Shown here in pieces: positions 36,130 to 44,700 of a stretch of DNA of 64,000 nt. The position numbers and the translations under genes were made by a program. The notes below the pieces were generated by a model. The model was not told where the DNA came from. It did no database searches and saw nothing but the letters and a program-made list of their open reading frames with translations. Location: positions 372,001 to 436,000 of the forward strand of contig NZ_CP061769.1 in assembly GCF_011420305.2 (NCBI RefSeq), written 5' to 3'. Origin of the DNA: Nocardioides ochotonae. Its GTDB lineage: Bacteria; Actinomycetota; Actinomycetes; Propionibacteriales; Nocardioidaceae. Position 1 is the stretch's first letter. The number at the start of each line of letters is the position of its first letter.

Positions 36130-36801
36130 TCAGTACCGGCGCGACCAGAGGTTGACGGCGTAGTCGACCTCGGTGCCGTCGTGCCCGGCGAGCGCCTCCT
36201 CGGCCGCGGCCGGGGGCAGCTCGATGCGCACCACCGCCTCGAGGTCGGCCCGCGAGGAGAACGACCAACGGATGTCCAGCGGGGTGCGGTCCCAGCCGTG
36301 GGTCGACCAGAACCGCTCGACGGCGTCCGGGTCCACCTCGGGGAAGCCGCGGCGGAACCAGACACCGAAGGTCGAGCGGGTCGGGTCGTTGTCGATCACG
36401 AACGCCGCGCCGCCGCGGCGTACGACCCGGTCCAGCTCGCGCAGCCCGGGCTCGCTGCCGGGGCCGAAGAAGTAGGCCCAGCGGGCGTGGACCACGTCGA
36501 CGGAGGCGTCCGGGACCGGCAGTGCCTGCGCGGTGCCCTGGTGCACCTCGACCGTGGGGAACCGCCGGGTACGGCGGCGCGCCAGCGCCACCAGGTCGGG
36601 GTGCGGCTCGACCCCGATCACCGCGGCGGCGTCGGCGGCGAACCGGGGCAGGTGGAACCCGGTGCCGCAGCCGACGTCGAGGACCGTGCGCCCGGTCCAG
36701 CCACCGGCGCCGAGGACGGCGCGCATGGCGGCCTCGATCACGCCGTCGGGATCGACGGCGTGGTTCTCCAGCTCGTAGGTCGCGGTGTGGTGCCAGATGT
36801 T
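36130..36801 (-). CDS. Class I SAM-dependent methyltransferase, start codon unresolved
   Basis: A roughly 223-residue methyltransferase. VLDVGCGTGFHLPRFA is the SAM-binding motif I, and VIGVEPHPDLVALA and DASVDVVHARWAYFFGPG follow. The conserved-looking N-terminus NIWHHTATYELENHAVDPDGV starts at 36801 but has no in-frame ATG, GTG or TTG before it that avoids overlapping the upstream glyoxalase-like gene. Options are a CTG at 36834, a GTG deep in the upstream gene, or GTG at 36741. The substrate is unknown. It ends 47 bases from the radA start, in the same direction. Confidence 0.75.
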   Translation of the reverse strand, partial: NIWHHTATYELENHAVDPDGVIEAAMRAVLGAGGWTGRTVLDVGCGTGFHLPRFAADAAAVIGVEPHPDLVALARRRTRRFPTVEVHQGTAQALPVPDASVDVVHARWAYFFGPGSEPGLRELDRVVRRGGAAFVIDNDPTRSTFGVWFRRGFPEVDPDAVERFWSTHGWDRTPLDIRWSFSSRADLEAVVRIELPPAAAEEALAGHDGTEVDYAVNLWSRRY

Positions 36802-36819
36802 GGGGCTCGGGCGAGCCCC
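36802..36819. terminator. Hairpin between the glyoxalase-like and methyltransferase genes
   Basis: GGGGCTCG and CGAGCCCC form an eight-pair stem with only two bases between the arms, 12 bases after the glyoxalase-like stop. It could attenuate or terminate, or help place ribosomes for the next gene. Confidence 0.45.
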
Positions 36820-36830
36820 CGCCGGGAGGC

Positions 36831-37469
36831 TCAGATCCGGACCAGGCCGCGCGGGGTCTGCACCTGGATGGCGAGGACGCCGGGGGTGCCGTTGGGGGCG
36901 ACCCAGTCGACCTTCACGTCCTCCAGCGGCGCCTCGACGGTCTCGCCGAGCCACTCGCTGACCCGGTGCGGGTCGCCGGCGATCTCCAGCGAGGCGAGCG
37001 CCCACGCGGGGTCCGCGCCGGTGCTGGGGTGCGGGGCGGTGGAGGCGTCCCACTCGATGAAGTAGGGGACCTGGGGGTCAGCGATCAGCCCGTTGATGCC
37101 GATCTGGTGCCAGCGCAGCTCGCTGCCGTCGGGCAGGTGGCGGTTGCCGGCCACTGCCTGGCGGCCGAGGCGCTGCTCGACCACGGAGATGTCCTTGACC
37201 GCGACGACCCAGCCGAGCCAGCCGCCACCGAGCGCGGAGCGGGCCTTCACGGCCTGCCCGAACGGCGCCTTGTCGGAGGCGGGGTGGTCGAGGGCCTCGA
37301 CGATCTCGAGGTAGGTGTTGCCGGCCAGCGGCAGGATCATGTTGCGAGTGCCGAAGCGCGGGTGCACCCCGCCGTCGACGAACTCGCGTCCGAGGAGCTC
37401 CCCGATGCGCTGGGCAGTGCCCCGCAGTCCGTCGGGTCCGGCAGCGAAAGAGAGATGGTCCAGGCGCAT
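36831..37469 (-). CDS. VOC/glyoxalase-like domain protein
   Basis: A 212-residue protein starting MRLDHLSFAAGPDGLRGTAQRIGELLG, typical of the Glyoxalase_3-like subfamily of the vicinal oxygen chelate fold. His5 and the Glu in YFIEWD are candidate metal ligands. The substrate is unknown. A CACAAT box on the minus strand (37476-37481) ends six bases before the ATG, another possible leaderless start. The 122-bp gap upstream holds nothing else recognisable. Confidence 0.8.
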   Translation of the reverse strand: MRLDHLSFAAGPDGLRGTAQRIGELLGREFVDGGVHPRFGTRNMILPLAGNTYLEIVEALDHPASDKAPFGQAVKARSALGGGWLGWVVAVKDISVVEQRLGRQAVAGNRHLPDGSELRWHQIGINGLIADPQVPYFIEWDASTAPHPSTGADPAWALASLEIAGDPHRVSEWLGETVEAPLEDVKVDWVAPNGTPGVLAIQVQTPRGLVRI

Positions 37470-37591
37470 GTCCCGATTGTGGGCGAGGCCTCACGGCACC
37501 CCGACATTGGGGTCTTGGTCTCTTGACGTCGAGAGGTAGGCCGTGCTCTTGGAACGCGCCGCCCAGGGGTGGCCAGGGCCGGTGCCGGTAC

Positions 37592-38380
37592 TTATCGGCG
37601 CAATTGCGCAGAAGTGGCCGGGTGCAGCGTCAGCGCCGAACGAGTCCGCTGGTGCGCCTCGCAGTGGCGCACCAGCTCGGCGTACGCCGCGGCGCCCATC
37701 AGCGCGGTGAGCTCGGCGGCGTGGGTGCGGAAGACCGGCTCGGCGGCGACGTGGGCCTCGGTGTTGCCCGAGCAGTACCAGTCCAGGTCGTGCCCGCCCG
37801 GGCCCCAGCCGCGGCGGTCGTACTCACCGATCGTCACCTCGGTGTACGTCGTGTCGTCGGGGCGCTCGACCTCGCGGAAGGCGCGCCGGATGGGCAGCTG
37901 CCAGCACACGTCGGGCTTGGTCTCCAGCGGGTGCAGGCCGCGCTCGAGGGCGAGCCCGTGCAGGGCGCAGCCGGCGCCGCCGGGACCGGTGCCCGGGACG
38001 AACCCGGGCCGGTTCTGGAACACGCAGGCCTGCTGGCCGTCGACCTCTGCGGTGCGGGTCTTGCGGGCCCCCTCGTCGTCGGTCTCGACCCAGTCCTCGG
38101 GGCGGACCTCACGGCCGGGGTGCAGCTGCCACTGCTCGGGGGTCAGGTCCGCGACGAAGCCCGCGACCCGGCGCTCGTCGTCCTCGTCGGAGAAGTGGGC
38201 GCCGAGCGTGCAGCACCCGACGTCGGGGGCGTCCGCGTAGATCCCGGGGCAGCCCTGGCCGAAGATGCACGTCCAGGCCGACGTCAGCCAGGTGAGGTCG
38301 CAGCGCAGGACCTCGTCGGGGTCGTCGGGGTTGACGAACTCCACCCACGCGCGGGGGAACACCAGGTCGACCTCGGGCAC
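37592..38380 (-). CDS. Cysteine-rich protein of unknown function
   Basis: A 262-residue protein with clustered cysteines: one in LRCDL, four in [20 protein letters not shown], and then CVFQ, GCALHG, DVCWQLP, DWYC and RHCEAH. The spacing suggests a metal or iron-sulfur centre, loosely like YkgJ/DUF3109-type proteins, but I could not place it with confidence. No signal peptide is present. GTG 38380 has a TAGGCT -10 box six bases upstream. It is divergent from ppx with a 46-bp gap. Confidence 0.65.
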   Translation of the reverse strand: MPEVDLVFPRAWVEFVNPDDPDEVLRCDLTWLTSAWTCIFGQGCPGIYADAPDVGCCTLGAHFSDEDDERRVAGFVADLTPEQWQLHPGREVRPEDWVETDDEGARKTRTAEVDGQQACVFQNRPGFVPGTGPGGAGCALHGLALERGLHPLETKPDVCWQLPIRRAFREVERPDDTTYTEVTIGEYDRRGWGPGGHDLDWYCSGNTEAHVAAEPVFRTHAAELTALMGAAAYAELVRHCEAHQRTRSALTLHPATSAQLRR

Positions 38381-38386
38381 CCGGTC

Positions 38387-38392
38387 AGCCTA
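38387..38392 (-). promoter_or_regulatory. Predicted leaderless -10 box of the cysteine-rich protein gene
   Basis: TAGGCT on the minus strand ends six bases before GTG at 38380. Confidence 0.5.
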
Positions 38393-38414
38393 CGGGTCCC
38401 CGGGGGACGGCGAG

Positions 38415-38420
38415 TACGTT
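38415..38420 (+). promoter_or_regulatory. Possible -10 box of ppx
   Basis: TACGTT ends six bases before the ATG at 38427. GGAGG lies between box and start, so both leaderless and Shine-Dalgarno initiation are possible. Confidence 0.35.
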
Positions 38421-38426
38421 GGAGGT

Positions 38427-39416
38427 ATGCGCCTGGGCGTCCTCGACATCGGCTCCAACACCGGTCATCTCCTGGTCGTTGACGCGCACGGTGGTGCCGC
38501 CCCGTTGCCGGCCTCGTCGTTCAAGCAGCCGCTGCGCCTGGCCGAGCACCTCGTTGCCGCCGACGACGCGAGCCCCGGCACGCCGGGCACGCTGGTCTCC
38601 GCGGCCGGTATCGACGCGCTCGCCGGCTTCACCGCCGAGGCGATGCGGGTGGCCGAGGACCAGGGCTGCGAGGAGATCCTGGCCTTCGCGACCTCCGCGG
38701 TGCGCGACTCCACCAACGCCGATGCCGTGCTGGAGGAGGTCCGCGCCCGCACCGGCGTGGCCATCGAGGTGCTCTCCGGGGAGGACGAGGCCCGCCTGAC
38801 CTTCCTCGCCGTACGCCGCTGGTTCGGGTGGTCGGCCGGCCGACTGGCCGTCTTCGACATCGGCGGCGGGTCGCTGGAGATCGCCGGCGGCGCCGACGAG
38901 GCGCCCGAGGTGGCCTGGTCGCTGCCGATCGGCGCGGCCCGGCTGGCACGCGCCCACTTCGCCGACCCGGTCACCGGCGCGCCTGGGACGCCGCTGGAGG
39001 AGGACCGGGTGCGCGAGGTCCGCAAGGCGGTGCGCGCGGAGATCGCCCGCGACGCCGGGCGGCTGCTGCGTGGGGGCGCCCCGGACCGTGCCGTCGCGAC
39101 CTCCAAGACCTTCCGCTCGCTGGCCCGCATCTGCGGCGCGGCGGCCTCCGGCGAGGGTCCACTGGTCCCGCGCTCGCTCCCGCTCGCCGAGCTGCGACCG
39201 TGGATCCCCAAGCTGGCCGCCATGACGATCGAGGAGCTGGGCCAGCTGCCCGGTGTCTCTCCGGGCCGCGCCCACCAGGTCGTGCCCGGGGCGCTGGTCG
39301 CCGAGGCGTGCATGGACCTGTTCGGGCTGACCGCGCTGGAGATCTGTCCTTGGGCGCTGCGCGAGGGCGTGATCCTCGAACGCCTCGACCAGCTGAGCGT
39401 GCTGGACGACGCGTGA
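38427..39416 (+). CDS. ppx: Exopolyphosphatase / guanosine pentaphosphatase (Ppx/GppA family)
   Basis: A 329-residue sugar-kinase-fold hydrolase acting on polyphosphate or pppGpp. [14 protein letters not shown] near the N-terminus and [14 protein letters not shown] are the two phosphate-binding motifs; [16 protein letters not shown] and [14 protein letters not shown] are also typical. It is the short actinobacterial form without the C-terminal HD domain. The last four bases overlap the next gene. Confidence 0.92.
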   Translation: MRLGVLDIGSNTGHLLVVDAHGGAAPLPASSFKQPLRLAEHLVAADDASPGTPGTLVSAAGIDALAGFTAEAMRVAEDQGCEEILAFATSAVRDSTNADAVLEEVRARTGVAIEVLSGEDEARLTFLAVRRWFGWSAGRLAVFDIGGGSLEIAGGADEAPEVAWSLPIGAARLARAHFADPVTGAPGTPLEEDRVREVRKAVRAEIARDAGRLLRGGAPDRAVATSKTFRSLARICGAAASGEGPLVPRSLPLAELRPWIPKLAAMTIEELGQLPGVSPGRAHQVVPGALVAEACMDLFGLTALEICPWALREGVILERLDQLSVLDDA

Positions 39417-40201
39417 ACCGTATCGGCCTGTCCACCTCCTCGGTCTACCCCGAGTCCACGGCGCACGCCTTCGCCTACGCCGCGCAGGTGGGCTACGACA
39501 CCGTCGAGGTGATGGTGGGCATCGACGCGCTCTCCCAGCAGACCGCGGCGATCCAGCAGCTGTCCGAGCACCACGGGATCCCCGTCGCCTCGGTCCACGC
39601 GCCGTGCCTGCTGTTCACCCAGCGGGTCTGGGGCACCGAGCCCTGGGGCAAGCTCGAGCGCTCCGCGGAGATGGCGCACGCGGTCGGCGCCGAGGTGGTC
39701 GTGGTGCACCCGCCGTTCCGGTGGCAGCGGGAGTACGCCGCGGGCTTCGTCGACGGCATCGCGGCGCTGGAGGAGTCCACGGGCATCGCCTTCGCGGTGG
39801 AGAACATGTATCCGTGGCGGGCCTCGCAGAAGCGCGGGGTGGAGATGTACCTGCCCTCGCGCGATCCCTCCGACGAGCCGTTCGCCCACGCGACCATCGA
39901 CCTCTCCCACGCCGCGATCGCCGGCGACGACCCCGTCGCGATGGCCGAGCGGCTCGGTCCCCGGCTGTGCCACGTGCACCTGACCGACGGCACCTTGTCG
40001 GCGAAGGACGAGCACCTCGTGCCGGGCCGCGGCACGGTCGGCTCCGCGGCCTTCCTGAAGCACCTCGCGCGCACCGGCTTCGCCGGCGAGATCGTCGTCG
40101 AGATCAACACCCGGCGCTGCCCCGGCCCCGAGGAGCGCGCCGCCGACCTGGCGGAGTCCCTGGAGTTCGCCCGCCAGCACCTCCGCGTCGCCGCCCCCTG
40201 A
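39413..40201 (+). CDS. Sugar phosphate isomerase/epimerase-like TIM-barrel protein
   Basis: A 262-residue protein of the xylose-isomerase-like TIM-barrel superfamily. The barrel strands read as [65 protein letters not shown] and IVVEINT. Candidate metal ligands are the glutamate in VEN, Asp/His in IDLSH, HVH and the final VEIN. The reaction is unknown. The GTG start overlaps the ppx stop (GTGA), a pairing conserved in several actinobacteria. Confidence 0.85.
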   Translation: MNRIGLSTSSVYPESTAHAFAYAAQVGYDTVEVMVGIDALSQQTAAIQQLSEHHGIPVASVHAPCLLFTQRVWGTEPWGKLERSAEMAHAVGAEVVVVHPPFRWQREYAAGFVDGIAALEESTGIAFAVENMYPWRASQKRGVEMYLPSRDPSDEPFAHATIDLSHAAIAGDDPVAMAERLGPRLCHVHLTDGTLSAKDEHLVPGRGTVGSAAFLKHLARTGFAGEIVVEINTRRCPGPEERAADLAESLEFARQHLRVAAP

Positions 40202-40235
40202 GCGGCGACCCCGACGGCTGTCCTCGCCCGAGGCG

Positions 40236-41774
40236 TCAGCCGAAGGCGGTCTGCGGGTCCAGCCCGGTGCGCATCCGCCAGGCGGTGAGCGCGACCGCCA
40301 GGCAGGTCAGCTGGGTGGGGTCGTCGAGGGAGACCCCGAGCAGCCGCTCGATCCGTTCCAGGCGGGCGTAGAGCGACTGGCGGCGGATGCCGAGCGCCGC
40401 GGCGGTGCGCGACTTGCTCGTGCTGTGGGCCACGAACGCGTCGAGGGTGCGCATCAGGTCCGCGGTGGCGGCGATGTCGTACTCCAGCAGCGGCCCGAGC
40501 TGCTCGGCGACGAACGCGGCGGTCGCGGTCGGAGTGGAGCCCGCGGCCAGCAGTCGCGGCACCCCGAGGTCGCGGGCCAGCACCACCCCGGCGCGGGTGC
40601 CGACGCGCCGGGCCACCTGCACGACCTCCCGGACCTGCGCCACCGCCGCGCCCACGTCGGCCAGGTCGGCGACCGGTGCGGCCGCGGCGAGCACTCGGGC
40701 GCCCCCGCCCGATGTGCCGAGCGCGTCGTACGCCGCGGTGAGGGTGGCGCGCACCCGCTGCGGCAGCGGCCGGCTCCAGCCCTGGCACAGCCCCACCACC
40801 TGGCTGCCGGCGGCGCCGACGACCACCGGGCCCAGCTCGGCGGTGAGCGCGTCGCGCAGCGGGGCGACCAGCTCGTGCGCGGGCACCCGTGGGTCCACGT
40901 CGAGCGCCGCGACGAGCAGGTGCCGACCCGGCGTCGGGAGCCACCCCGCGGCCGCCAGTCGGTCGCGCAGGTCGGCGGCGGAGGCGATGGCACCTGCGGC
41001 CAGGTCGGTGACGACCGCCTGGGCGAGCGAGGGCCGCTGCTCCCCGCCCGGGTGCCGGCCGAGCTCGAGGGCCACCGCCACCGCGAGGCGCTGGAGCACC
41101 GCGCCGCGCCGCGCGCTGGCGCGTCCGCGGAGCACGACCTGGCCGGCCGGACCACCGGGGCCCCGCACGTCCGCGCTCACGCACTCGCCCGCCCACTCCG
41201 GGACCGCCACCCGGCTGCGCTCCACGAGCGTGCCGTCGACGTCGACGAGCTCGACGCTGCATCCGGCGAGGCGGGCAGCGGCGTCGAGCAGCGCGCGCAT
41301 CCCCTGGCCGTGCACGACCGGCGCGAGCACCTCCTGCCAGACCCGCTCACCGAGGCGCGGCGCGTCGGGGCGGCGGCGTACGGCGAGGTCGTGGAAGTCC
41401 TCGATCATCCGCACGAACGGCACCACGGTGTGCAGGGCGACCAGCGGGATCCCGCGGCGCTGGGCGGCCAGCACGATCGGCGCCGGCACCTCGAAGAACG
41501 AGCGGCCGATCTCCAGGGCCAGCGCCGCGCAGCCTGCGTCCGCGAGCTGGTCGACGTACGCCGTGAGCTGCGCCGCGGTCCGCCCGTGCAGCCCGAGGCC
41601 GGTGGTCAGCAGCACCTCCCCGCCGGCGAGCAGCCCGGCGATCTCGTAGACCTCCGAGGAGTGCACCCAGCGCACGCTGACGGCGTCGAGATCGAGGAGG
41701 GGGCCGCCCAGCACCTCGGGGGCGGCGGCACGGAACGAGGGGAGCGCGAGCACCTCGCGCAGGGTCGGCAGCAC
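40236..41774 (-). CDS. PucR-family transcriptional regulator
   Basis: A 512-residue regulator. The N-terminal PucR sensor domain (VLPTLREVLALPSF and on to about residue 125), a degenerate GGDEF-like middle and a C-terminal helix-turn-helix (LDAFVAHSTSKSRTAAALGIRRQSLYARLERIERLLG) are all visible. PucR-type proteins commonly control purine or pyrimidine base catabolism. The gene is divergent from the cytosine deaminase/permease operon, so it most likely regulates that operon. GTG 41774 gives the family N-terminus; the frame runs further upstream without coding character. Confidence 0.88.
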   Translation of the reverse strand: MLPTLREVLALPSFRAAAPEVLGGPLLDLDAVSVRWVHSSEVYEIAGLLAGGEVLLTTGLGLHGRTAAQLTAYVDQLADAGCAALALEIGRSFFEVPAPIVLAAQRRGIPLVALHTVVPFVRMIEDFHDLAVRRRPDAPRLGERVWQEVLAPVVHGQGMRALLDAAARLAGCSVELVDVDGTLVERSRVAVPEWAGECVSADVRGPGGPAGQVVLRGRASARRGAVLQRLAVAVALELGRHPGGEQRPSLAQAVVTDLAAGAIASAADLRDRLAAAGWLPTPGRHLLVAALDVDPRVPAHELVAPLRDALTAELGPVVVGAAGSQVVGLCQGWSRPLPQRVRATLTAAYDALGTSGGGARVLAAAAPVADLADVGAAVAQVREVVQVARRVGTRAGVVLARDLGVPRLLAAGSTPTATAAFVAEQLGPLLEYDIAATADLMRTLDAFVAHSTSKSRTAAALGIRRQSLYARLERIERLLGVSLDDPTQLTCLAVALTAWRMRTGLDPQTAFG

Positions 41775-41801
41775 GTGCCCATCGTGGTGCCCCACCGGCG
41801 G

Positions 41802-41857
41802 CCTGTCACACGGCTGACGTGACAGGGTGTCAGGCATCGCGCGTCCCGGGCCTGACA
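41802..41857. promoter_or_regulatory. Clustered inverted repeats between pucR-like and cytosine deaminase genes
   Basis: CCTGTCAC (41802-41809) and GTGACAGG (41819-41826) form a perfect inverted repeat with nine bases between. TGTCAGG (41828-41834) and CCTGACA (41851-41857) form a second one with 16 bases between. Four related half-sites in 56 bp suggest a regulator-binding region. Confidence 0.6.
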
Positions 41858-41930
41858 TCTCGTCCCTTGCTGGGCTCCGCGGGCCTCTGGTCGGGTGGAG
41901 ATCCGCGATCCCGCACCTCAAGGAGCCCCC

Positions 41931-42386
41931 ATGGACGACCAGGACCGGACATTCCTCGATCTGGCGATCGAGCAGGCACGACTCGGCTGGGATGAGGGTG
42001 GGATCCCCATCGGTGCCGCTCTCGTCCACGAGGGCGAGGTGCTGGCGGTCGGACGCAACCGTCGCGTGCAGCTCGGCAGCGCGATCCGGCACGGCGAGAC
42101 CGACTGCATCGAGAACGCCGGCCGGCTGCCGGCGTCGGTCTACCGGCGCAGCGTGCTCTACACGACGCTCTCGCCGTGCTTCATGTGCGCCGGCACCGCG
42201 GTCCTCTACGACATCCCGCGGATCGTGGTCGGGGAGAACCAGACCTTCCAGGCCTCCGAGGACTGGCTGCGCAGCCGCGGCGTGCAGGTCGACGTGGTCG
42301 ACGACGCCGCCTGCGTGGCGTTGATGCAGCGGATGATCACCGAGCGCCCCCAGCTGTGGGCCGAGGACATCGGCGAGGAGTCGTGA
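41931..42386 (+). CDS. Cytosine deaminase of the fungal (Fcy1-like) type
   Basis: A 151-residue zinc deaminase converting cytosine to uracil and ammonia. HGE at 54-56 supplies a zinc histidine and the catalytic glutamate, and SPCFMC supplies Cys83 and Cys86. The segments HGETDCIENAGRL, YTTLSPCFMCAGTAVLY and ERPQLWAEDIGE resemble yeast Fcy1 closely, including the spacing between His and Cys, rather than the large E. coli CodA. AAGGAG lies six bases before the ATG. It overlaps the permease gene by four bases. Confidence 0.9.
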   Translation: MDDQDRTFLDLAIEQARLGWDEGGIPIGAALVHEGEVLAVGRNRRVQLGSAIRHGETDCIENAGRLPASVYRRSVLYTTLSPCFMCAGTAVLYDIPRIVVGENQTFQASEDWLRSRGVQVDVVDDAACVALMQRMITERPQLWAEDIGEES

Positions 42387-43708
42387 GCACCACGCCCGAG
42401 GCCCGTGCCACCGGTCCGGGCACGGCGGCCGAGGAGCCGGTCGACCCGGACTACCCGGTCACCCCGGTGCCGCTGCACGCCCGCAAGTCGTTCCTGTCGC
42501 TGGCCGTGGTGCTGCTCGGCTTCACCGTCTTCACCCCGACGATGCTCGCCGGCGCCGCCCTCGGTCCGGCGTTCACCTTCGGCGACCTGCTGCTGGTCAT
42601 CCTCGGGGGCTCCCTGATCCTCGGCGCCTACGTCGCTTTGATGGGCTACGTCGGGGCGCGCACCGGGCTGACCACCGTCGTCATGGCCCGCTACACCTTC
42701 GGCCACGGCGGCTCCAAGCTCGCCTCGATCCTGCTCGGCGGCACCCAGATCGGGTGGTACGGCGTGGTCGTCGGCACCATCGGCGACCTGACCGCCCGCG
42801 CGGCGGGCTGGGAGTCCTACGGCGCCAAGGCGTCGATCATGGTGCTCACCAGCGTCTTGATGTGCGCCACCGCCTGCTACGGCTACCGCGGGATGTACTG
42901 GGTCTCGCTGGTGTCCACGCCGCTGATCCTGGTGCTGGCGTTCTGGGTCGTGCTGCGCTCCCTGGAGGAGGTCGACGGCCTCTCCGGGCTGTTCGCGGTC
43001 GAGCCGACCGCGACGATGGCGATCCCGGTCGCGATCACGACGGTGGTCGGCACGTTCGTCTCGGCCGGCACCCAGGCCCCGAACTGGACCCGGTTCGCCC
43101 GCACCGGGCGCCAGGCGGTGTGGGCCTGCCTGATCGGGTTCCTGATCGGCAACGGGCTGATGATCCTGTTCGGCGCGATCGGCGCGATCACCTTCGGTGA
43201 GGGCGACTTCGTGCTCGTGCTCTACAACCTCGGGCTGGTCGGCTGGGGCGTGTTCCTGCTGTTCGGCAACCTGTGGAAGTCCAACGCCGACACGGCGTAC
43301 GCCTTCGGCGTCGCGGGGGCCGAGCTCTTCGAGCGACCTCGCAAGACCCCTTTCGTGGTGGGCGGCTCGATCATCGGCACCGCGCTGGCGCTCACCGGCG
43401 TGCAGAACCACCTGGTCGACTACCTCGGCCTGCTCGGCACCTTCATCCCACCGCTGGGCGGGGTGATCATCGCCGACTTCTTCCTGCGCTGGCGCCGGGG
43501 GATCGCGACCGGGCAGCGCACCGTCCCGCTCGACCTGCGCAACGTCGCGGCGTACGCCCTGGGCAGCCTCGCCGCGTGGGGATCGAAGGAGGCCGAGATC
43601 GGCATCCCGCCGCTGATCGGCATCGTGGTCGCGGTGCTGGCGGCGGTGCTGCTGAACCGCTCCCGCGCCGATCGGGCGGGCATGGAGGCGTCGTCAGCGA
43701 CCCGTTGA
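42383..43708 (+). CDS. codB: Cytosine permease (NCS1 family)
   Basis: A 441-residue membrane protein with about twelve helices. FTVFTPTMLAGAALGPAFTFGDLL, GGTQIGWYGVVVGTIGD and SAGTQAPNWTRFARTGRQAV are typical of nucleobase:cation symporters of the NCS1/CodB type. It starts with GTG inside the deaminase stop (GTGA), so cytosine uptake and deamination are translationally coupled. The C-terminus (LLNRSRADRAGMEASSATR) is cytoplasmic. Confidence 0.92.
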   Translation: MSTTPEARATGPGTAAEEPVDPDYPVTPVPLHARKSFLSLAVVLLGFTVFTPTMLAGAALGPAFTFGDLLLVILGGSLILGAYVALMGYVGARTGLTTVVMARYTFGHGGSKLASILLGGTQIGWYGVVVGTIGDLTARAAGWESYGAKASIMVLTSVLMCATACYGYRGMYWVSLVSTPLILVLAFWVVLRSLEEVDGLSGLFAVEPTATMAIPVAITTVVGTFVSAGTQAPNWTRFARTGRQAVWACLIGFLIGNGLMILFGAIGAITFGEGDFVLVLYNLGLVGWGVFLLFGNLWKSNADTAYAFGVAGAELFERPRKTPFVVGGSIIGTALALTGVQNHLVDYLGLLGTFIPPLGGVIIADFFLRWRRGIATGQRTVPLDLRNVAAYALGSLAAWGSKEAEIGIPPLIGIVVAVLAAVLLNRSRADRAGMEASSATR

Positions 43709-43722
43709 CGGGCGCCACCGCG

Positions 43723-43728
43723 TAATCT
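43723..43728 (+). promoter_or_regulatory. Predicted leaderless -10 box of the proline dehydrogenase gene
   Basis: TAATCT ends seven bases before the ATG at 43736. Confidence 0.5.
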
Positions 43729-43735
43729 CGGTCAC

Positions 43736-44668
43736 ATGTCCCTCCTGCGCCAGCCGATCCTGCTGCTGTCCCGCAGCGACCGACTCCAGGACCTCCTCAC
43801 CCGGCTCCCGGCGACCGCCCGCATGGTGGCGGGCTACGTCGCCGGGACCGGGACCGACGACGTGCTCGCGGTGGCGGAGGAGCTCGCCGCCGACGGGCTC
43901 TCCACCAGCCTGGACCACCTGGGCGAGGACACCCGCGAGCTGCACCAGGCCGACGCGACGGTCGCGGCGTACCTCGAGCTGCTCGGCCACCTGCCCGCGC
44001 GCGGGCTGAGCCGCAGCGCGGAGGTCTCGGTCAAGCTCAGCGCGATCGGGCTGGCGCTGCCCGACGGCGACCGGGTGGCCCTCGAGAACGCCCGCACGAT
44101 CTGCCGGGCCGCCCGCAACGCCGGGACCACGATCACCGTCGACATGGAGGACCACACCACCACCGACGCGACGCTGGGCGTGCTGCGCGAGCTGCGCAAG
44201 GACTTCCCGGAGACCGGGGCGGTGCTCCAGGCCCAGCTGCACCGCACCCTCGACGACTGCCGCGGCCTGGCCCACGAGGGCTCGCGGGTGCGGCTGTGCA
44301 AGGGCGCCTACGCCGCGCCCGAATCGGTCGCCTGGACCGACCCGAACGACGTGGACCGCGCGTTCGTGCGCTGCTTGAAGATCCTGATGGCCGGGCAGGG
44401 CCACCCGATGATCGCCACCCACGACCCGACCCTGATCGAGGTCGCGCTCGCGCTCGCCGGGCGCCACCGCCGTCCGCAGGGGAGCTATGAGTTCCAGATG
44501 CTCTACGGCGTGCGACCAGAGGAGCAGCGCCGCCTGGCCGCGGCGGGCGAGCACGTGCGGGTGTACGTTCCCTACGGCTCGCAGTGGTACCCCTACCTCG
44601 TGCGGAGGATGGCGGAGCGGCCGCGCAACCTGTCGTTGTTCATCACCTCCCTGGTCTCCAAACGCTGA
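43736..44668 (+). CDS. Proline dehydrogenase (stand-alone)
   Basis: A 310-residue flavoenzyme that oxidises proline to pyrroline-5-carboxylate. The beta-alpha barrel core is recognisable: VSVKLSAIGLALPDGD, TVDMEDHTTTDATL, VRLCKGAYAAPESVAW, IATHDPTLIEVA, EFQMLYGVRPEEQRRLAAAG and VYVPYGSQWYPYLVRRMAERP. It lacks the P5C dehydrogenase half found in PutA. It is followed after 32 bases by proC, the enzyme for the opposite conversion. Confidence 0.93.
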   Translation: MSLLRQPILLLSRSDRLQDLLTRLPATARMVAGYVAGTGTDDVLAVAEELAADGLSTSLDHLGEDTRELHQADATVAAYLELLGHLPARGLSRSAEVSVKLSAIGLALPDGDRVALENARTICRAARNAGTTITVDMEDHTTTDATLGVLRELRKDFPETGAVLQAQLHRTLDDCRGLAHEGSRVRLCKGAYAAPESVAWTDPNDVDRAFVRCLKILMAGQGHPMIATHDPTLIEVALALAGRHRRPQGSYEFQMLYGVRPEEQRRLAAAGEHVRVYVPYGSQWYPYLVRRMAERPRNLSLFITSLVSKR

Positions 44669-44700
44669 GCCGGGAGATCCCGGAAAGAAGTGGGACCACC

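Noticed and set aside
37598..37609. A 12-bp palindrome GCGCAATTGCGC as an operator
   Set aside because: It lies within the last codons of the cysteine-rich protein gene and is not near a promoter; likely chance or codon-driven.
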